A DNA stretch of 64,000 nucleotides, taken from the NCBI RefSeq assembly GCF_000377505.1, contig NZ_KB898186.1, forward strand, positions 555,757 to 619,756. Reading direction: 5' to 3'. The notes below the pieces were generated by a model, which saw nothing but the letters and a program-made list of their open reading frames with translations, made no database searches and was not told the DNA's origin. The DNA is from Paenibacillus massiliensis 2301065 = DSM 16942. Lineage in GTDB: Bacteria; Bacillota; Bacilli; Paenibacillales; Paenibacillaceae. A program made the position numbers and the translations under genes. Shown in pieces: positions 56,591-64,000 of this stretch (position 1 is its first letter; the number at the start of each line of letters is the position of its first letter).

Positions 56591-57996
56591 GGGGTTGCTC
56601 CTTCCGCCTCATTCAGGCTGTCCCCCTCGAACACCTTGGTCGCTCCTTTGGTGACGATTAGATCTCCATCCTGCAGTCCAGAGACAATCGACAGCTGGTT
56701 GTTGATCATTTGGCTACCTAGCGTAACTGGTGTCTTGACGGCAGTTCCATTCTCACTCTTGAATACATAAGGCTGGTCGCCTGTGCTGATGACAGCTTCG
56801 GCAGGGAGGAGAATTCCCTTCTGTCCTGATGTCTGGGAGGCAGCCTTCACCACCTGACCCGGGAGCCAATCATGCTCGGGATTGGAAATAAGCAATTCAA
56901 CATTAATTGTTCCGGTTCCGTTATTGGTGGCGGCTGAGATCTGGGATACCTTGGCTGTTCTAGTGCTGTCGTACAGACTGACCTCTACGGACTGACCTTT
57001 ACTCCACTGCTGGATCTCCGAATCTGGCACAGGCAGGAGCAGCTTGAGCTGATCAATATTGCCTACACGGTACACGGGTTGACCAGCCTGCATCAACTCA
57101 CCTGGCTGAATCAGCTTTTCCAGCACTACGCCATGGAAGGGGGCCTTTAAGGCTGTACGGGAGAGGGCCAGCTCTGCTTGCTTCCTCGCAGTCATAGCCT
57201 TCTCATAGGCTGCGGACGCCTGAGTCTTGGCCGCCAGTGCCTGCTGGTAGGAAGCATCCGCTACACCTAGTCCTGCCTTTGCCTCCTGTAGCACGGCATT
57301 AGCAGCATCGATATCCTCGCTGGTCGCACCCTCCAAAATAAGTGACAGTGAGCTTTGCGCTCTCTCCCAATCTTTTTGGGCGTTAATCTCACCCAGCTCA
57401 GCCGCCTCAAAGTCAGCTGTTGAAGCTGCACCTGCCTGCAGAAGCTGGCGGATTCGCTCCTTTTGTAGTTTGGCCTGCTCATAGGCACGTTTGGCCTGCT
57501 CAGCTACCGCCTCGGCTTGGGCTTTTTCCTGTGTACGTGCACCATTCTTGACCTTGCGTACACTGGCTGTAGCATTGGCTACACGTGCCTCCGCAGAGGA
57601 TCTCGAAGCTGCAGCAGTCTGAATGCCGGCTTCTGCGCTGGATAATGCTCCCTCGGCCTCCATAATGGCTGCGTCAGCCTGCTCTAGCTGTAGTCGGTAA
57701 TCGGCCTCTGCGATGGATGCTAGTACAGCGCCTTGCTGGATGGGACTACCTGCTTCAAATGAAGCATCAGCTACTCTGCCTCCGTACTCGAAGGATAGTG
57801 CACGCTCCTCAAAAGCTTGCAGCGTCCCGGAGAGATCATATGCAGTATTCAGTGGCTCCTCTGTTACCTGTTCAAGTCCCACTATCGTTGTTCGCACATT
57901 GCTGCTCTCTACTCCATCAGAGGTTGTACTGGAGCAGCCTGCAACCATCAGGCTGATGGCAGCAACACCAAGCCAGGCCATGCGATGTTTTTTCAT
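56587..57996 (-). CDS. RND-type membrane fusion (adaptor) lipoprotein, second copy
   Basis: The start is ATG at 57996 behind AGGGGGACAAC. The 469-residue protein has the lipobox LMVAGC (residue 21 region), a lipoyl half (LSFEYGGRVADASFEAG), a long Ala/Glu/Gln-rich alpha-hairpin (about 100-275), the second lipoyl half (ALKAPFHGVVLEKLIQPGEL) and a beta-barrel domain. It is the first gene of the adaptor-pump-TetR operon on the minus strand, under a strong promoter with an overlapping palindrome. Confidence 0.93.
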   Translation of the reverse strand: MKKHRMAWLGVAAISLMVAGCSSTTSDGVESSNVRTTIVGLEQVTEEPLNTAYDLSGTLQAFEERALSFEYGGRVADASFEAGSPIQQGAVLASIAEADYRLQLEQADAAIMEAEGALSSAEAGIQTAAASRSSAEARVANATASVRKVKNGARTQEKAQAEAVAEQAKRAYEQAKLQKERIRQLLQAGAASTADFEAAELGEINAQKDWERAQSSLSLILEGATSEDIDAANAVLQEAKAGLGVADASYQQALAAKTQASAAYEKAMTARKQAELALSRTALKAPFHGVVLEKLIQPGELMQAGQPVYRVGNIDQLKLLLPVPDSEIQQWSKGQSVEVSLYDSTRTAKVSQISAATNNGTGTINVELLISNPEHDWLPGQVVKAASQTSGQKGILLPAEAVISTGDQPYVFKSENGTAVKTPVTLGSQMINNQLSIVSGLQDGDLIVTKGATKVFEGDSLNEAEGATP

Positions 57997-58083
57997 GATT
58001 GTTGTCCCCCTAGTCTTCTTTATTCCTAACTGAATCGAATGCAGGAGCTATTCGTTGTTCATGCTTGAACTAATCAGTATGTA

Positions 58084-58101
58084 TTGAACTCATTGGTTCA
58101 A
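58084..58101. promoter_or_regulatory. Probable TetR operator
   Basis: TTGAAC-TCATTG-GTTCAA is a perfect 6-bp inverted repeat with a 6-nt centre. It begins 4 nt downstream of the -10 box of the minus-strand promoter, over the expected transcription start. A further TTGAA half-site lies at about 58066. The size and position fit a TetR-dimer operator that blocks transcription. Confidence 0.68.
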
Positions 58102-58105
58102 GGTG

Positions 58106-58135
58106 ATTATAGAAGGAGGATTGGGCGTTTGTCAA
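58106..58135 (-). promoter_or_regulatory. Sigma-A promoter of the adaptor-RND-TetR operon
   Basis: On the minus strand a perfect TTGACA (58135-58130) is 18 nt from a perfect TATAAT (58111-58106), about 110 nt upstream of the adaptor start codon. Confidence 0.85.
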
Positions 58136-58326
58136 TTGTCTTGCTTTTGAAGTTTCAGAAACCTGCAAGAAAATAAAGAAAGAACTAGCAATGACTAATC
58201 AAAAAATAGAAGTTTTCCGTAACTTTTCTAATAATCTACAGTCTATAATTAAGAGAGCGAAATCTTGTATGATAGAGATGAATGAAAGGGCTAAAATCAG
58301 GATAAGATGGGAGCGTTTATATCTAT

Positions 58327-61023
58327 ATGGCTTTACAACGAGGTAACACGAGATGGTCAGGAAAGAGAACGATCAAGAACATAGCGATCGTATCCATAGC
58401 AGGCATATTGTGGGTTAGTCCCGTTGCGGGAATGACTGGGGTCAACCCGCTGATTGAGCTTAGCGGCTCTACTGTCAGTGCGGCTTCAGCGGTGAAGACT
58501 GGCGAAGAGATCATTACCTCTGGGGCTATTTTGATGAAATACAAATACAAGACTTCCTCCGGAACGGCTCTAGCTGATGTCGTCCGGGTGGATATGAATA
58601 ATCCATACGTTAAGCTTGACGTGATGACAGGTAAGAACGGTCAATTCACAACCAGACAAAGCACAGAGGGCATGGCCAAGGAGACAGGGGCTGTAGCAGG
58701 AATTAACGGGGATTATTTTAATACCTCACGTGAAGGTGCGCCGATTGGTGGTCAGGTATCTGATGGTGAGCTGATGTCCACTCCGTCGGATATTTCGGGC
58801 ATGTATGCGTTTGCTGCTGGCAAAGACAACAAGCTAATGATTGAGCAGTTTACCTTTGAAGGCACCTTGACTGCACAGGATGGGTCATCCTTCCCGCTTA
58901 GCGGTATTAATAAGGTGGCCTACACGCCAGAGACCTCTGGCAGTAGCTACAGCCATTCGAACACCATGTTTATTTATACATCCGCATGGAAAGCGCTGGA
59001 GCGGCCTACCAACAGCTCCACGACGCCAACAGAGGTGCTGGTCGAGAACGGAGTCATCACGCAGATTTCCGAGAATTCGGCTTTGCCTGTGACAGTACCT
59101 GAAGGTGGATATATTCTACGGACCCATGGTAAGGCTGCTGAGTATGTGCGTCAGCACTTGGCTGTCGGACAGAGTGTTAGCACCAACTATCAACTCAAGA
59201 TCAAATCATCAGGCAAACTGGTAGATCCCTCAACGCTACAGACGATGATTGGTGGACACACCATCCTTGTGAATGAAGGCAAGAAGTCCTCGTTTTCCCG
59301 CAGTGTATCAAGTATTGGTGGTACCCGCGCGCGCACAGCACTAGGATACTCCAAGGATCAGCGCTATGTGTACCTGATTGCCGTAGAGAAAAATAATAGC
59401 AGCACAGGCATGTCCCTGAGTGAGCTGCAATCCTTTATGGTGGATATTGGTGTATGGAAAGGGCTCAACCTTGATGGTGGGGGCTCTACAACTATGGTCA
59501 CTCGTCCGCTTGGTGACACCTCGGCAGCGCTGACCTTTGATACCGAATACGGAAAGCAGCAGCGAAGCATCGTGAATGGACTGGGTGTATATACCGAGGC
59601 ACCAAAGGGCACTCTCAAGGGCTTCACGGTGGGAGGAACCAGGACACTGCTGATTGGTCAGACCGGCAGCTATAGTCTCAAAGGCTATGACACGTACTAC
59701 AACCCTTACGATGTAGCTGCTACCAATGTGAGCTGGAAGTCTAGCAACTCTGATATTTTGGCTACGGGCGGAGGCGTGATCAAAGGCGTGAAGCCTGGCA
59801 CCGCAACGCTCACGGCAACAAGCGGCTCAGCAAGTGCCGCCATGAAGGTAACGGTAATGGGAGCTGAAGAAATCTCCTCGCTGACAGCAGGCAGCGGTAC
59901 AGGAGAGCTTAAGGCTGGTGCTGCCATTGCAGTGCCTGTCACAGCGAAGACGACAAGCGGCCAAAGTGTCCAGATTGCTGCTGATGCGCTGAAGTGGGAA
60001 TTCGTCGGCTTCAAAGGCAGTGTGAAGGGTGATCAGCTTACGGTATCTTCTGTAGATGCTGGGACTCAGACAGGCTATGCCATTGGACGTTATGACGGCT
60101 TCAGTGCAGTAGTCGTCCTGACATCAGGCGGCAGTAGTGGAACTTGGGAGAATTTTGAGAATGTAAATTATCCAATTGACTTTACCACCAATGCAGCAGG
60201 CGTGACAGGAAGTGTATCCATCGTTCCGGGAAGTGGCGAGAAGTCGAGCTCCAAGGTACTTGAGCTACAATACGATATGACTGCTGGCAGTGGTAAAATG
60301 TATGCCTACGCACAGTTGAATGGTACCTCTGGCAAAACGATTACATCAGGCGCCACAGGGATGACGCTGGATGTCATGGGAGATATGAGCCTGAACTGGC
60401 TCCGCGCAGAAGTACAGGATGCCAACGGGCAGACTGTATATCTGGATCTTGCCAAAGTCATTGATTGGGAAGGCTGGAAGACGATAAGTGTGGATCTGAG
60501 TGGTTCAGGAATTGCTTATCCTGCCAAGCTGAAGCGTCTGTATGTTGTAAATGTGGAAGAAGGCCAAGATGAGCGCGCCAAGACGGGCACGGTGGCCTTT
60601 GACAATATTACTTTGAATGCACCTGGAGCGGTGGGAACTGCAGGACTCAAGACAGGTACGGCTCAAATGTCCATTGGACAGAGATCCATGACCGTGAATG
60701 GGCAACAGGTATCCATCGATTCGGCTCCAATCCAGCGGGGGGGCTCCACTTATGTGCCAATCAAGTATGTGCTTGATGCCTTCGGTGGGCAGGCACAGTG
60801 GAATTCGTCCGCACAACGAATCACAGTCATCCGTGGTGGAGTACTGATCGATCTGACTGTAGGACAGAAGAAATATGTAGTTAATGGAAAAAGCAAAACT
60901 ACCGATGTAGTTCCAATTGTGCTAGATGGTAGGACTTTAGTCCCTCTTCGTTTAGTTTCTGAGCAGCTTGGACTGACTGTAAAATGGGAACAAAACACTA
61001 AGACCGTCACCATCCAATCATGA
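58327..61023 (+). CDS. Phosphodiester glycosidase (NAGPA-like) surface protein with stalk domain
   Basis: This 898-residue protein has a basic N-terminus and a hydrophobic segment (NIAIVSIAGILWVSPVAGMT), so it is secreted or anchored. The NAGPA/phosphodiester glycosidase domain (about 75-425) carries GAVAGINGDYFNTSREGAPI, IGGTRARTALGYS and GLNLDGGGSTTMVTRPLG. An Ig-like Big_2-type domain follows (about 430-515), then a beta-rich carbohydrate-binding-like region (about 600-770). A C-terminal copper-amine-oxidase-N-like stalk domain (about 775-898) has STYVPIKYVLDAFGGQ and RTLVPLRLVSEQLGLTVKW. The family cleaves GlcNAc-1-phosphodiesters, possibly in wall polymers. It lies 47 nt before the degS start. 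The ribosome site is GGGAG at 58308, rather far from the ATG. Confidence 0.85.
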   Translation: MALQRGNTRWSGKRTIKNIAIVSIAGILWVSPVAGMTGVNPLIELSGSTVSAASAVKTGEEIITSGAILMKYKYKTSSGTALADVVRVDMNNPYVKLDVMTGKNGQFTTRQSTEGMAKETGAVAGINGDYFNTSREGAPIGGQVSDGELMSTPSDISGMYAFAAGKDNKLMIEQFTFEGTLTAQDGSSFPLSGINKVAYTPETSGSSYSHSNTMFIYTSAWKALERPTNSSTTPTEVLVENGVITQISENSALPVTVPEGGYILRTHGKAAEYVRQHLAVGQSVSTNYQLKIKSSGKLVDPSTLQTMIGGHTILVNEGKKSSFSRSVSSIGGTRARTALGYSKDQRYVYLIAVEKNNSSTGMSLSELQSFMVDIGVWKGLNLDGGGSTTMVTRPLGDTSAALTFDTEYGKQQRSIVNGLGVYTEAPKGTLKGFTVGGTRTLLIGQTGSYSLKGYDTYYNPYDVAATNVSWKSSNSDILATGGGVIKGVKPGTATLTATSGSASAAMKVTVMGAEEISSLTAGSGTGELKAGAAIAVPVTAKTTSGQSVQIAADALKWEFVGFKGSVKGDQLTVSSVDAGTQTGYAIGRYDGFSAVVVLTSGGSSGTWENFENVNYPIDFTTNAAGVTGSVSIVPGSGEKSSSKVLELQYDMTAGSGKMYAYAQLNGTSGKTITSGATGMTLDVMGDMSLNWLRAEVQDANGQTVYLDLAKVIDWEGWKTISVDLSGSGIAYPAKLKRLYVVNVEEGQDERAKTGTVAFDNITLNAPGAVGTAGLKTGTAQMSIGQRSMTVNGQQVSIDSAPIQRGGSTYVPIKYVLDAFGGQAQWNSSAQRITVIRGGVLIDLTVGQKKYVVNGKSKTTDVVPIVLDGRTLVPLRLVSEQLGLTVKWEQNTKTVTIQS

Positions 61024-61069
61024 TATGGTATGATATATACCTGATAAGCTAGGATTGGAGATTAAATTC

Positions 61070-62230
61070 GTGGATTTTCAAGCCGATGTCATAGACCGCG
61101 TAATTAAAAACGCCCTCCAGGTTATGGAGAACAGCAAGTATCAAATGTTCGAAATTATGGACGCGGCTCGCGGAGAGCTGGTCTCGTTAAATCAAGAGCT
61201 TAAGGCTGTTCTGAAGGAAACGGCAGAGACACTTGAAAAAGTGGATCAGCTGGAAATGAATTACCGACGCTCGCGAATCCGGCTGACGGAGGTCAGCCGG
61301 GACTTTGTTCGGTATTCAGAAGAAGACATCAAGACGGCCTATGAGAAGGCCACTCAGCTGCAGCTGGATGTGATGATCTACCGTGAGAAGGAGATGTATC
61401 TCAAGGCCCGACGAGATGATCTCCAAAAACGGGTGAAGAACGTCGAAGCTTCTGTAGAGCGTGCCGAGACGATTGGTTCCCAAATGGGCGTCGTACTGGA
61501 ATACCTGTCTGGGGAATTAGGGCAGGTTACCAGGATTATTGAGTCTGCCAAGAATCGGCAACTCATTGGTTTGAAAATTATTCTGGCCCAGGAAGAAGAA
61601 CGCAAACGGATCTCACGTGAAATTCATGATGGACCCGCACAGTTGCTCGCTCATCTAGTTCTTAGGACGGAAATTGTAGAAAGAATGCTTGCCAAGCAGG
61701 AATTTAAGATGGTCCAGGACGAAATAGTAGATCTAAAGAGGCAGGTTCGTTCCAGCTTGGAAGAGATGCGTAAAGTCATATTCAATTTACGTCCTATGGC
61801 ACTGGATGATCTGGGCTTGATCCCTACTCTCCGGAAATATGTTCAGGATTTTGAGGACAAGACCAAGATCAGAGCCATCTTTGAGACAAGGGGCAAGGAA
61901 CACCGTCTTTCTTCTGCGATGGAAGCGGCCATTTACCGTTTGGTCCAAGAAGGCCTCACCAATGCTGCCAAACACGCATATCCAACCCACGTACTAGTCG
62001 AAATTACATATCAGGCACAATTGGTCAAAATTGTTGTGCAGGACAACGGACTAGGGTTCAAGCCAGAGCTATTTGAACAAAAAGGCAAAGATCATAACCA
62101 CTTTGGACTGATTGGCATGCGTGAAAGGGTTGAATTGCTAGAAGGGAGAATGGAGATCGAATCTGCTGAGAATCAGGGGACCAAGATCGTCATTCATATC
62201 CCTACCAACGTAGAGAAGGGAAAGGAGTAA
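61070..62230 (+). CDS. degS: Sensor histidine kinase DegS
   Basis: The start is GTG 61070, 9 nt after TTGGAG; TTG 61055 overlaps that site. The roughly 386-residue cytoplasmic protein has no membrane helix. It has a long N-terminal coiled-coil DegS sensor domain (LEKVDQLEMNYRRSRIRLTE; RDFVRYSEEDIKTAYEKA), the HisKA_3 box ERKRISREIHDGPAQLLAHL with phospho-acceptor His186, RPMALDDLGLIPTLRKY, and the ATPase motifs VQEGLTNAAKHA, VVQDNGLGF and FGLIGMRERVELLEG. It phosphorylates DegU. degU follows 3 nt after the stop. Confidence 0.96.
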   Translation: MDFQADVIDRVIKNALQVMENSKYQMFEIMDAARGELVSLNQELKAVLKETAETLEKVDQLEMNYRRSRIRLTEVSRDFVRYSEEDIKTAYEKATQLQLDVMIYREKEMYLKARRDDLQKRVKNVEASVERAETIGSQMGVVLEYLSGELGQVTRIIESAKNRQLIGLKIILAQEEERKRISREIHDGPAQLLAHLVLRTEIVERMLAKQEFKMVQDEIVDLKRQVRSSLEEMRKVIFNLRPMALDDLGLIPTLRKYVQDFEDKTKIRAIFETRGKEHRLSSAMEAAIYRLVQEGLTNAAKHAYPTHVLVEITYQAQLVKIVVQDNGLGFKPELFEQKGKDHNHFGLIGMRERVELLEGRMEIESAENQGTKIVIHIPTNVEKGKE

Positions 62231-62233
62231 CAC

Positions 62234-62956
62234 ATGGAAAATCAGAACATCCAGACTACAGCAATCAAGGTGCTACTAGCTGATGATCATCAGCTATTTC
62301 GTGAAGGCTTAAAACGTATCCTAAATATGGAGGAGGACATTGAGGTCATCGGCGAGTGCGGTGACGGTATTCAGGTGCTGGAATTCTGCAATGAGGAAAA
62401 GCCAGATATCGTGCTCATGGATATTAACATGCCGCTTGAGAACGGTGTTGAGGCGACCGAGAAGCTTCGCGAGCTATTCCCGGATATCAAAGTTATCATT
62501 CTGTCCATTCATGATGATGAGAGCTATGTATTTGAGACGCTTCGCAAAGGAGCCAATGGCTATCTCCTGAAGGATATGGAGGCAGAGTCCCTAATTAACG
62601 CTATTCGTTCGGTGCATGAAGGCTACGCCTTTATCCACCCTAAGGTAACCGGTAAGCTGATCATGCAGCTGCGGCGCATGACCTACCTGAACGAGACTGG
62701 CGCAATGGCGGAAGGGAACACCAAGGAAGCAGGCGTGAAATTCGTCGCTGGCGACAACAACCCGCTTACACGTCGTGAGGCAGAAGTGCTACGACTCATG
62801 GCAGAAGGCAAGAGCAACAAGATGATCGGCGAATTCCTCTTCATCAGTGAGAAGACGGTGAAGAACCATGTCAGCAGTATTCTGCAAAAGATGGAGGTCG
62901 ATGATCGCACGCAAGCGGTTATTAACTCTATCAAATATGGTTGGGTTACCCTGTAA
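62234..62956 (+). CDS. degU: Response regulator DegU
   Basis: This 240-residue NarL/LuxR-type regulator has a receiver domain: [19 protein letters not shown], phospho-acceptor Asp63 in [11 protein letters not shown], and Thr/Ser-Lys ends at GYLLKDM. A C-terminal HTH follows ([38 protein letters not shown]). ATG 62234 lies behind AAGGAGTAACAC. In Bacillus DegU governs exoenzymes, motility, competence and biofilm matrix. It directly follows degS. Confidence 0.97.
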   Translation: MENQNIQTTAIKVLLADDHQLFREGLKRILNMEEDIEVIGECGDGIQVLEFCNEEKPDIVLMDINMPLENGVEATEKLRELFPDIKVIILSIHDDESYVFETLRKGANGYLLKDMEAESLINAIRSVHEGYAFIHPKVTGKLIMQLRRMTYLNETGAMAEGNTKEAGVKFVAGDNNPLTRREAEVLRLMAEGKSNKMIGEFLFISEKTVKNHVSSILQKMEVDDRTQAVINSIKYGWVTL

Positions 62957-63035
62957 TTAGGGTACTACGCGGAGCTGAATTGTAACACCTCCTTACCTCA
63001 GAGCATATATTGTCGCATAGGAGGAGGTGGCTTCC

Positions 63036-63458
63036 ATGACACTGCAGCTGTTATGGATTGTGCTCGCGTACGGTATGGCTGCTGTCGCGGTCCGACTGCT
63101 TTATATATGGCATTCGACCTTCCTGAAGGCTTCTGATGAAGATCAGAAAGCCGGCAGCCAGCGTGAACATTATATTATCATGACTTCCAACCACGAGCAT
63201 CAGGTAGAATGGCTTATCCGAATGTTCAAAATTCGTTCATGGATTGTAAGCTCTCCAGTAAAGGTAACTGTGATTGATCATGTCTCCCAGGATCTCACTG
63301 TGCCTATCGTGGAGCGACTTCAGCCCTGTGGAGGAATTGAACTGGCGGTAATGAGCGCAGCCTCGGGCAGTGGGCAGGAAGTTCAGCTTCCCGATCTTGA
63401 ACGTTGCACCGTAGTCGATTTGCGACAGCACGAATCAGAGTCGGGTTATGTAGGGTAA
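63036..63458 (+). CDS. Small membrane-anchored protein of unknown function
   Basis: ATG 63036 follows GGAGGAGGTGG; the frame to 63027 has no better start. The 140-residue protein has one N-terminal membrane helix (LQLLWIVLAYGMAAVAVRLL) and a cytoplasmic part with HYIIMTSNHEHQVEWLIRMF and ELAVMSAASGSG. The part around YIIMTSNHEHQVEWLIR resembles a small alpha/beta fold, but I cannot name a family. It lies downstream of degSU and may be cotranscribed. Confidence 0.75.
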   Translation: MTLQLLWIVLAYGMAAVAVRLLYIWHSTFLKASDEDQKAGSQREHYIIMTSNHEHQVEWLIRMFKIRSWIVSSPVKVTVIDHVSQDLTVPIVERLQPCGGIELAVMSAASGSGQEVQLPDLERCTVVDLRQHESESGYVG

Positions 63459-63677
63459 TAGCGCTTTGCTGAATAAACGCGTCAGGACAGTACAGTGAAG
63501 TGTAGCTCATGGTGCAGTGCTGGTGCAGTCAGCAATTTGTTAATAACTCTACAAGCAAGGCATTGTCCTGAACTCGGATGTATGCTTTAATCAGAAGTAG
63601 TAGCATGTAGGCTGTTACAAGAGCTGATAGCGTTACAATTTCATAGATTGACTGTATACATCTGTAATAGATGGGTG
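63459..63677. other. Intergenic region without a recognised gene
   Basis: About 220 nt between the small membrane protein gene and a strong terminator. Only out-of-frame fragments are present. A terminator with no gene directly before it suggests an untranslated or small RNA transcript, or a long 3' tail of the degSU transcript. Confidence 0.35.
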
Positions 63678-63718
63678 AAGCACACTCCGTAGCGTAAAGC
63701 GCGGTGTGTGCTTTTTTT
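63678..63718 (+). terminator. Intrinsic terminator before the group II intron
   Basis: AAGCACAC (63678-63685) pairs with GTGTGCTT, with an inner CCG/CGG and GCG stem, followed by T7. Confidence 0.88.
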
Positions 63719-64000
63719 GTTGGCGTGCCCAGAGGCACGCATTATCTAGTTGGTGAAAGTCCAACCAAGGGAGGGGCCAAGCCACCCTTGTAGCTAGGAT
63801 GCTTGCGCATGGTGAAATCTGTGTGTAAAAGCGCATCGACAAAAGTACCGGTCAGAGACCGGGCGAGCGACAACCCAGGCCGCAACATCAAGTGAATCCT
63901 GCCGCGTCGTCAAAAAGGACCTGCGAAGGGGAAAAGAGGGAGCCGAGTCTCGTGACAATGGACGAAGGCCAAGGAAGCTGTGCAGAACTTGGGACAACAG
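63719..64000 (+). mobile_element. Group II intron, 5' ribozyme portion (truncated by window edge)
   Basis: Directly after the terminator comes a non-coding, highly structured GC-rich stretch. GTGCC at 63725 opens a GCGTGCC/GGCACGC hairpin; then GTTGGTGAAAGTCCAAC (a stem whose loop carries the GUGAAAGUC element typical of group II domain I), GAAGGGGAAAAG, and GAGCCGAGTCTCGTGAC. These match my knowledge of bacterial group II intron 5' regions. The reverse-transcriptase gene would lie beyond the window. The subclass cannot be assigned and the exact 5' splice site (63725 is the best guess) is not proven. Confidence 0.75.

Noticed and set aside
63794..63997. 67-codon minus-strand frame at the window end
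   Set aside because: It lies wholly inside the group II intron ribozyme region; the Arg/Ser/Pro-rich translation is typical of structured non-coding RNA.

Overview
The window is chromosomal DNA from an endospore-forming, monoderm, flagellated Firmicute of the Paenibacillus type. The sporulation genes (spoIID, a SpoIIQ-like gene, spoIIID, an alpha/beta SASP), the flagellar rod genes next to mbl, the degS-degU pair, several SLH-domain surface proteins with csaB, and many proteins with copper-amine-oxidase-like 'stalk' domains all point there. The order mntP-ywlE-ywlG-glyA-upp-mnaA-atpIBEFHAGDC-DUF1146-murA-spoIID-spoIIQ-spoIIID-mbl-flhO-flhP-fabZ closely follows the Bacillus subtilis ywl/atp/ywp region. 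It has lineage-specific insertions: a sugar ABC operon between glyA and upp, and SLH protein genes.

Region by region. 1-3.3 kb: the end of mntP, the arginine phosphatase ywlE, then a ZTP (pfl) riboswitch with its terminator in front of ywlG and glyA. 3.4-6.5 kb: two sugar ABC permeases and a binding lipoprotein with no ATPase. 6.8-8.7 kb: upp and mnaA. 8.9-16.6 kb: the complete F1Fo ATP synthase operon with two AtpI-type proteins. An unusual array of about 40-bp palindromic tandem repeats lies between atpA and atpG. 17-24.7 kb: DUF1146, murA, spoIID, a spoIIQ-like gene with a sigma-F-type promoter, spoIIID with a sigma-E-type promoter, mbl, two flagellar rod/hook genes and a small membrane protein. 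24.9-40.1 kb: an SLH/Big_5 protein, fabZ, phosphoglucomutase, then a surface-polymer block (DUF5693, csaB, tagA, tagO) followed by a 1322-residue SLH protein. The csaB/tagO block makes and pyruvylates the wall polymer that SLH domains bind.

40.5-49.5 kb is the most unusual part. An RND pump, an RND-type adaptor lipoprotein, an abundant-looking secreted protein that resembles an S-layer protein but has no SLH domain, and a TolC-family protein lie in a row on one strand. The secreted protein has a long leader and two candidate in-frame starts. The TolC protein is fused to a stalk domain. This looks like a tripartite-pump gene set in an organism that should have no outer membrane. 49.7-52.3 kb: a small secreted protein, a SASP, a possible small gene on the minus strand and metK. 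52.5-58.1 kb (minus strand): a second RND pump operon (adaptor, pump, TetR) with a strong promoter overlapping a perfect palindrome that is the likely TetR operator. 58.3-63.5 kb: a phosphodiester glycosidase/stalk-domain surface protein, degS, degU and a small membrane-anchored protein. The last roughly 280 bases look like the 5' ribozyme part of a group II intron placed just after an intrinsic terminator and cut off by the window edge.

All calls were made by reading the sequence; no database search or folding program was run.
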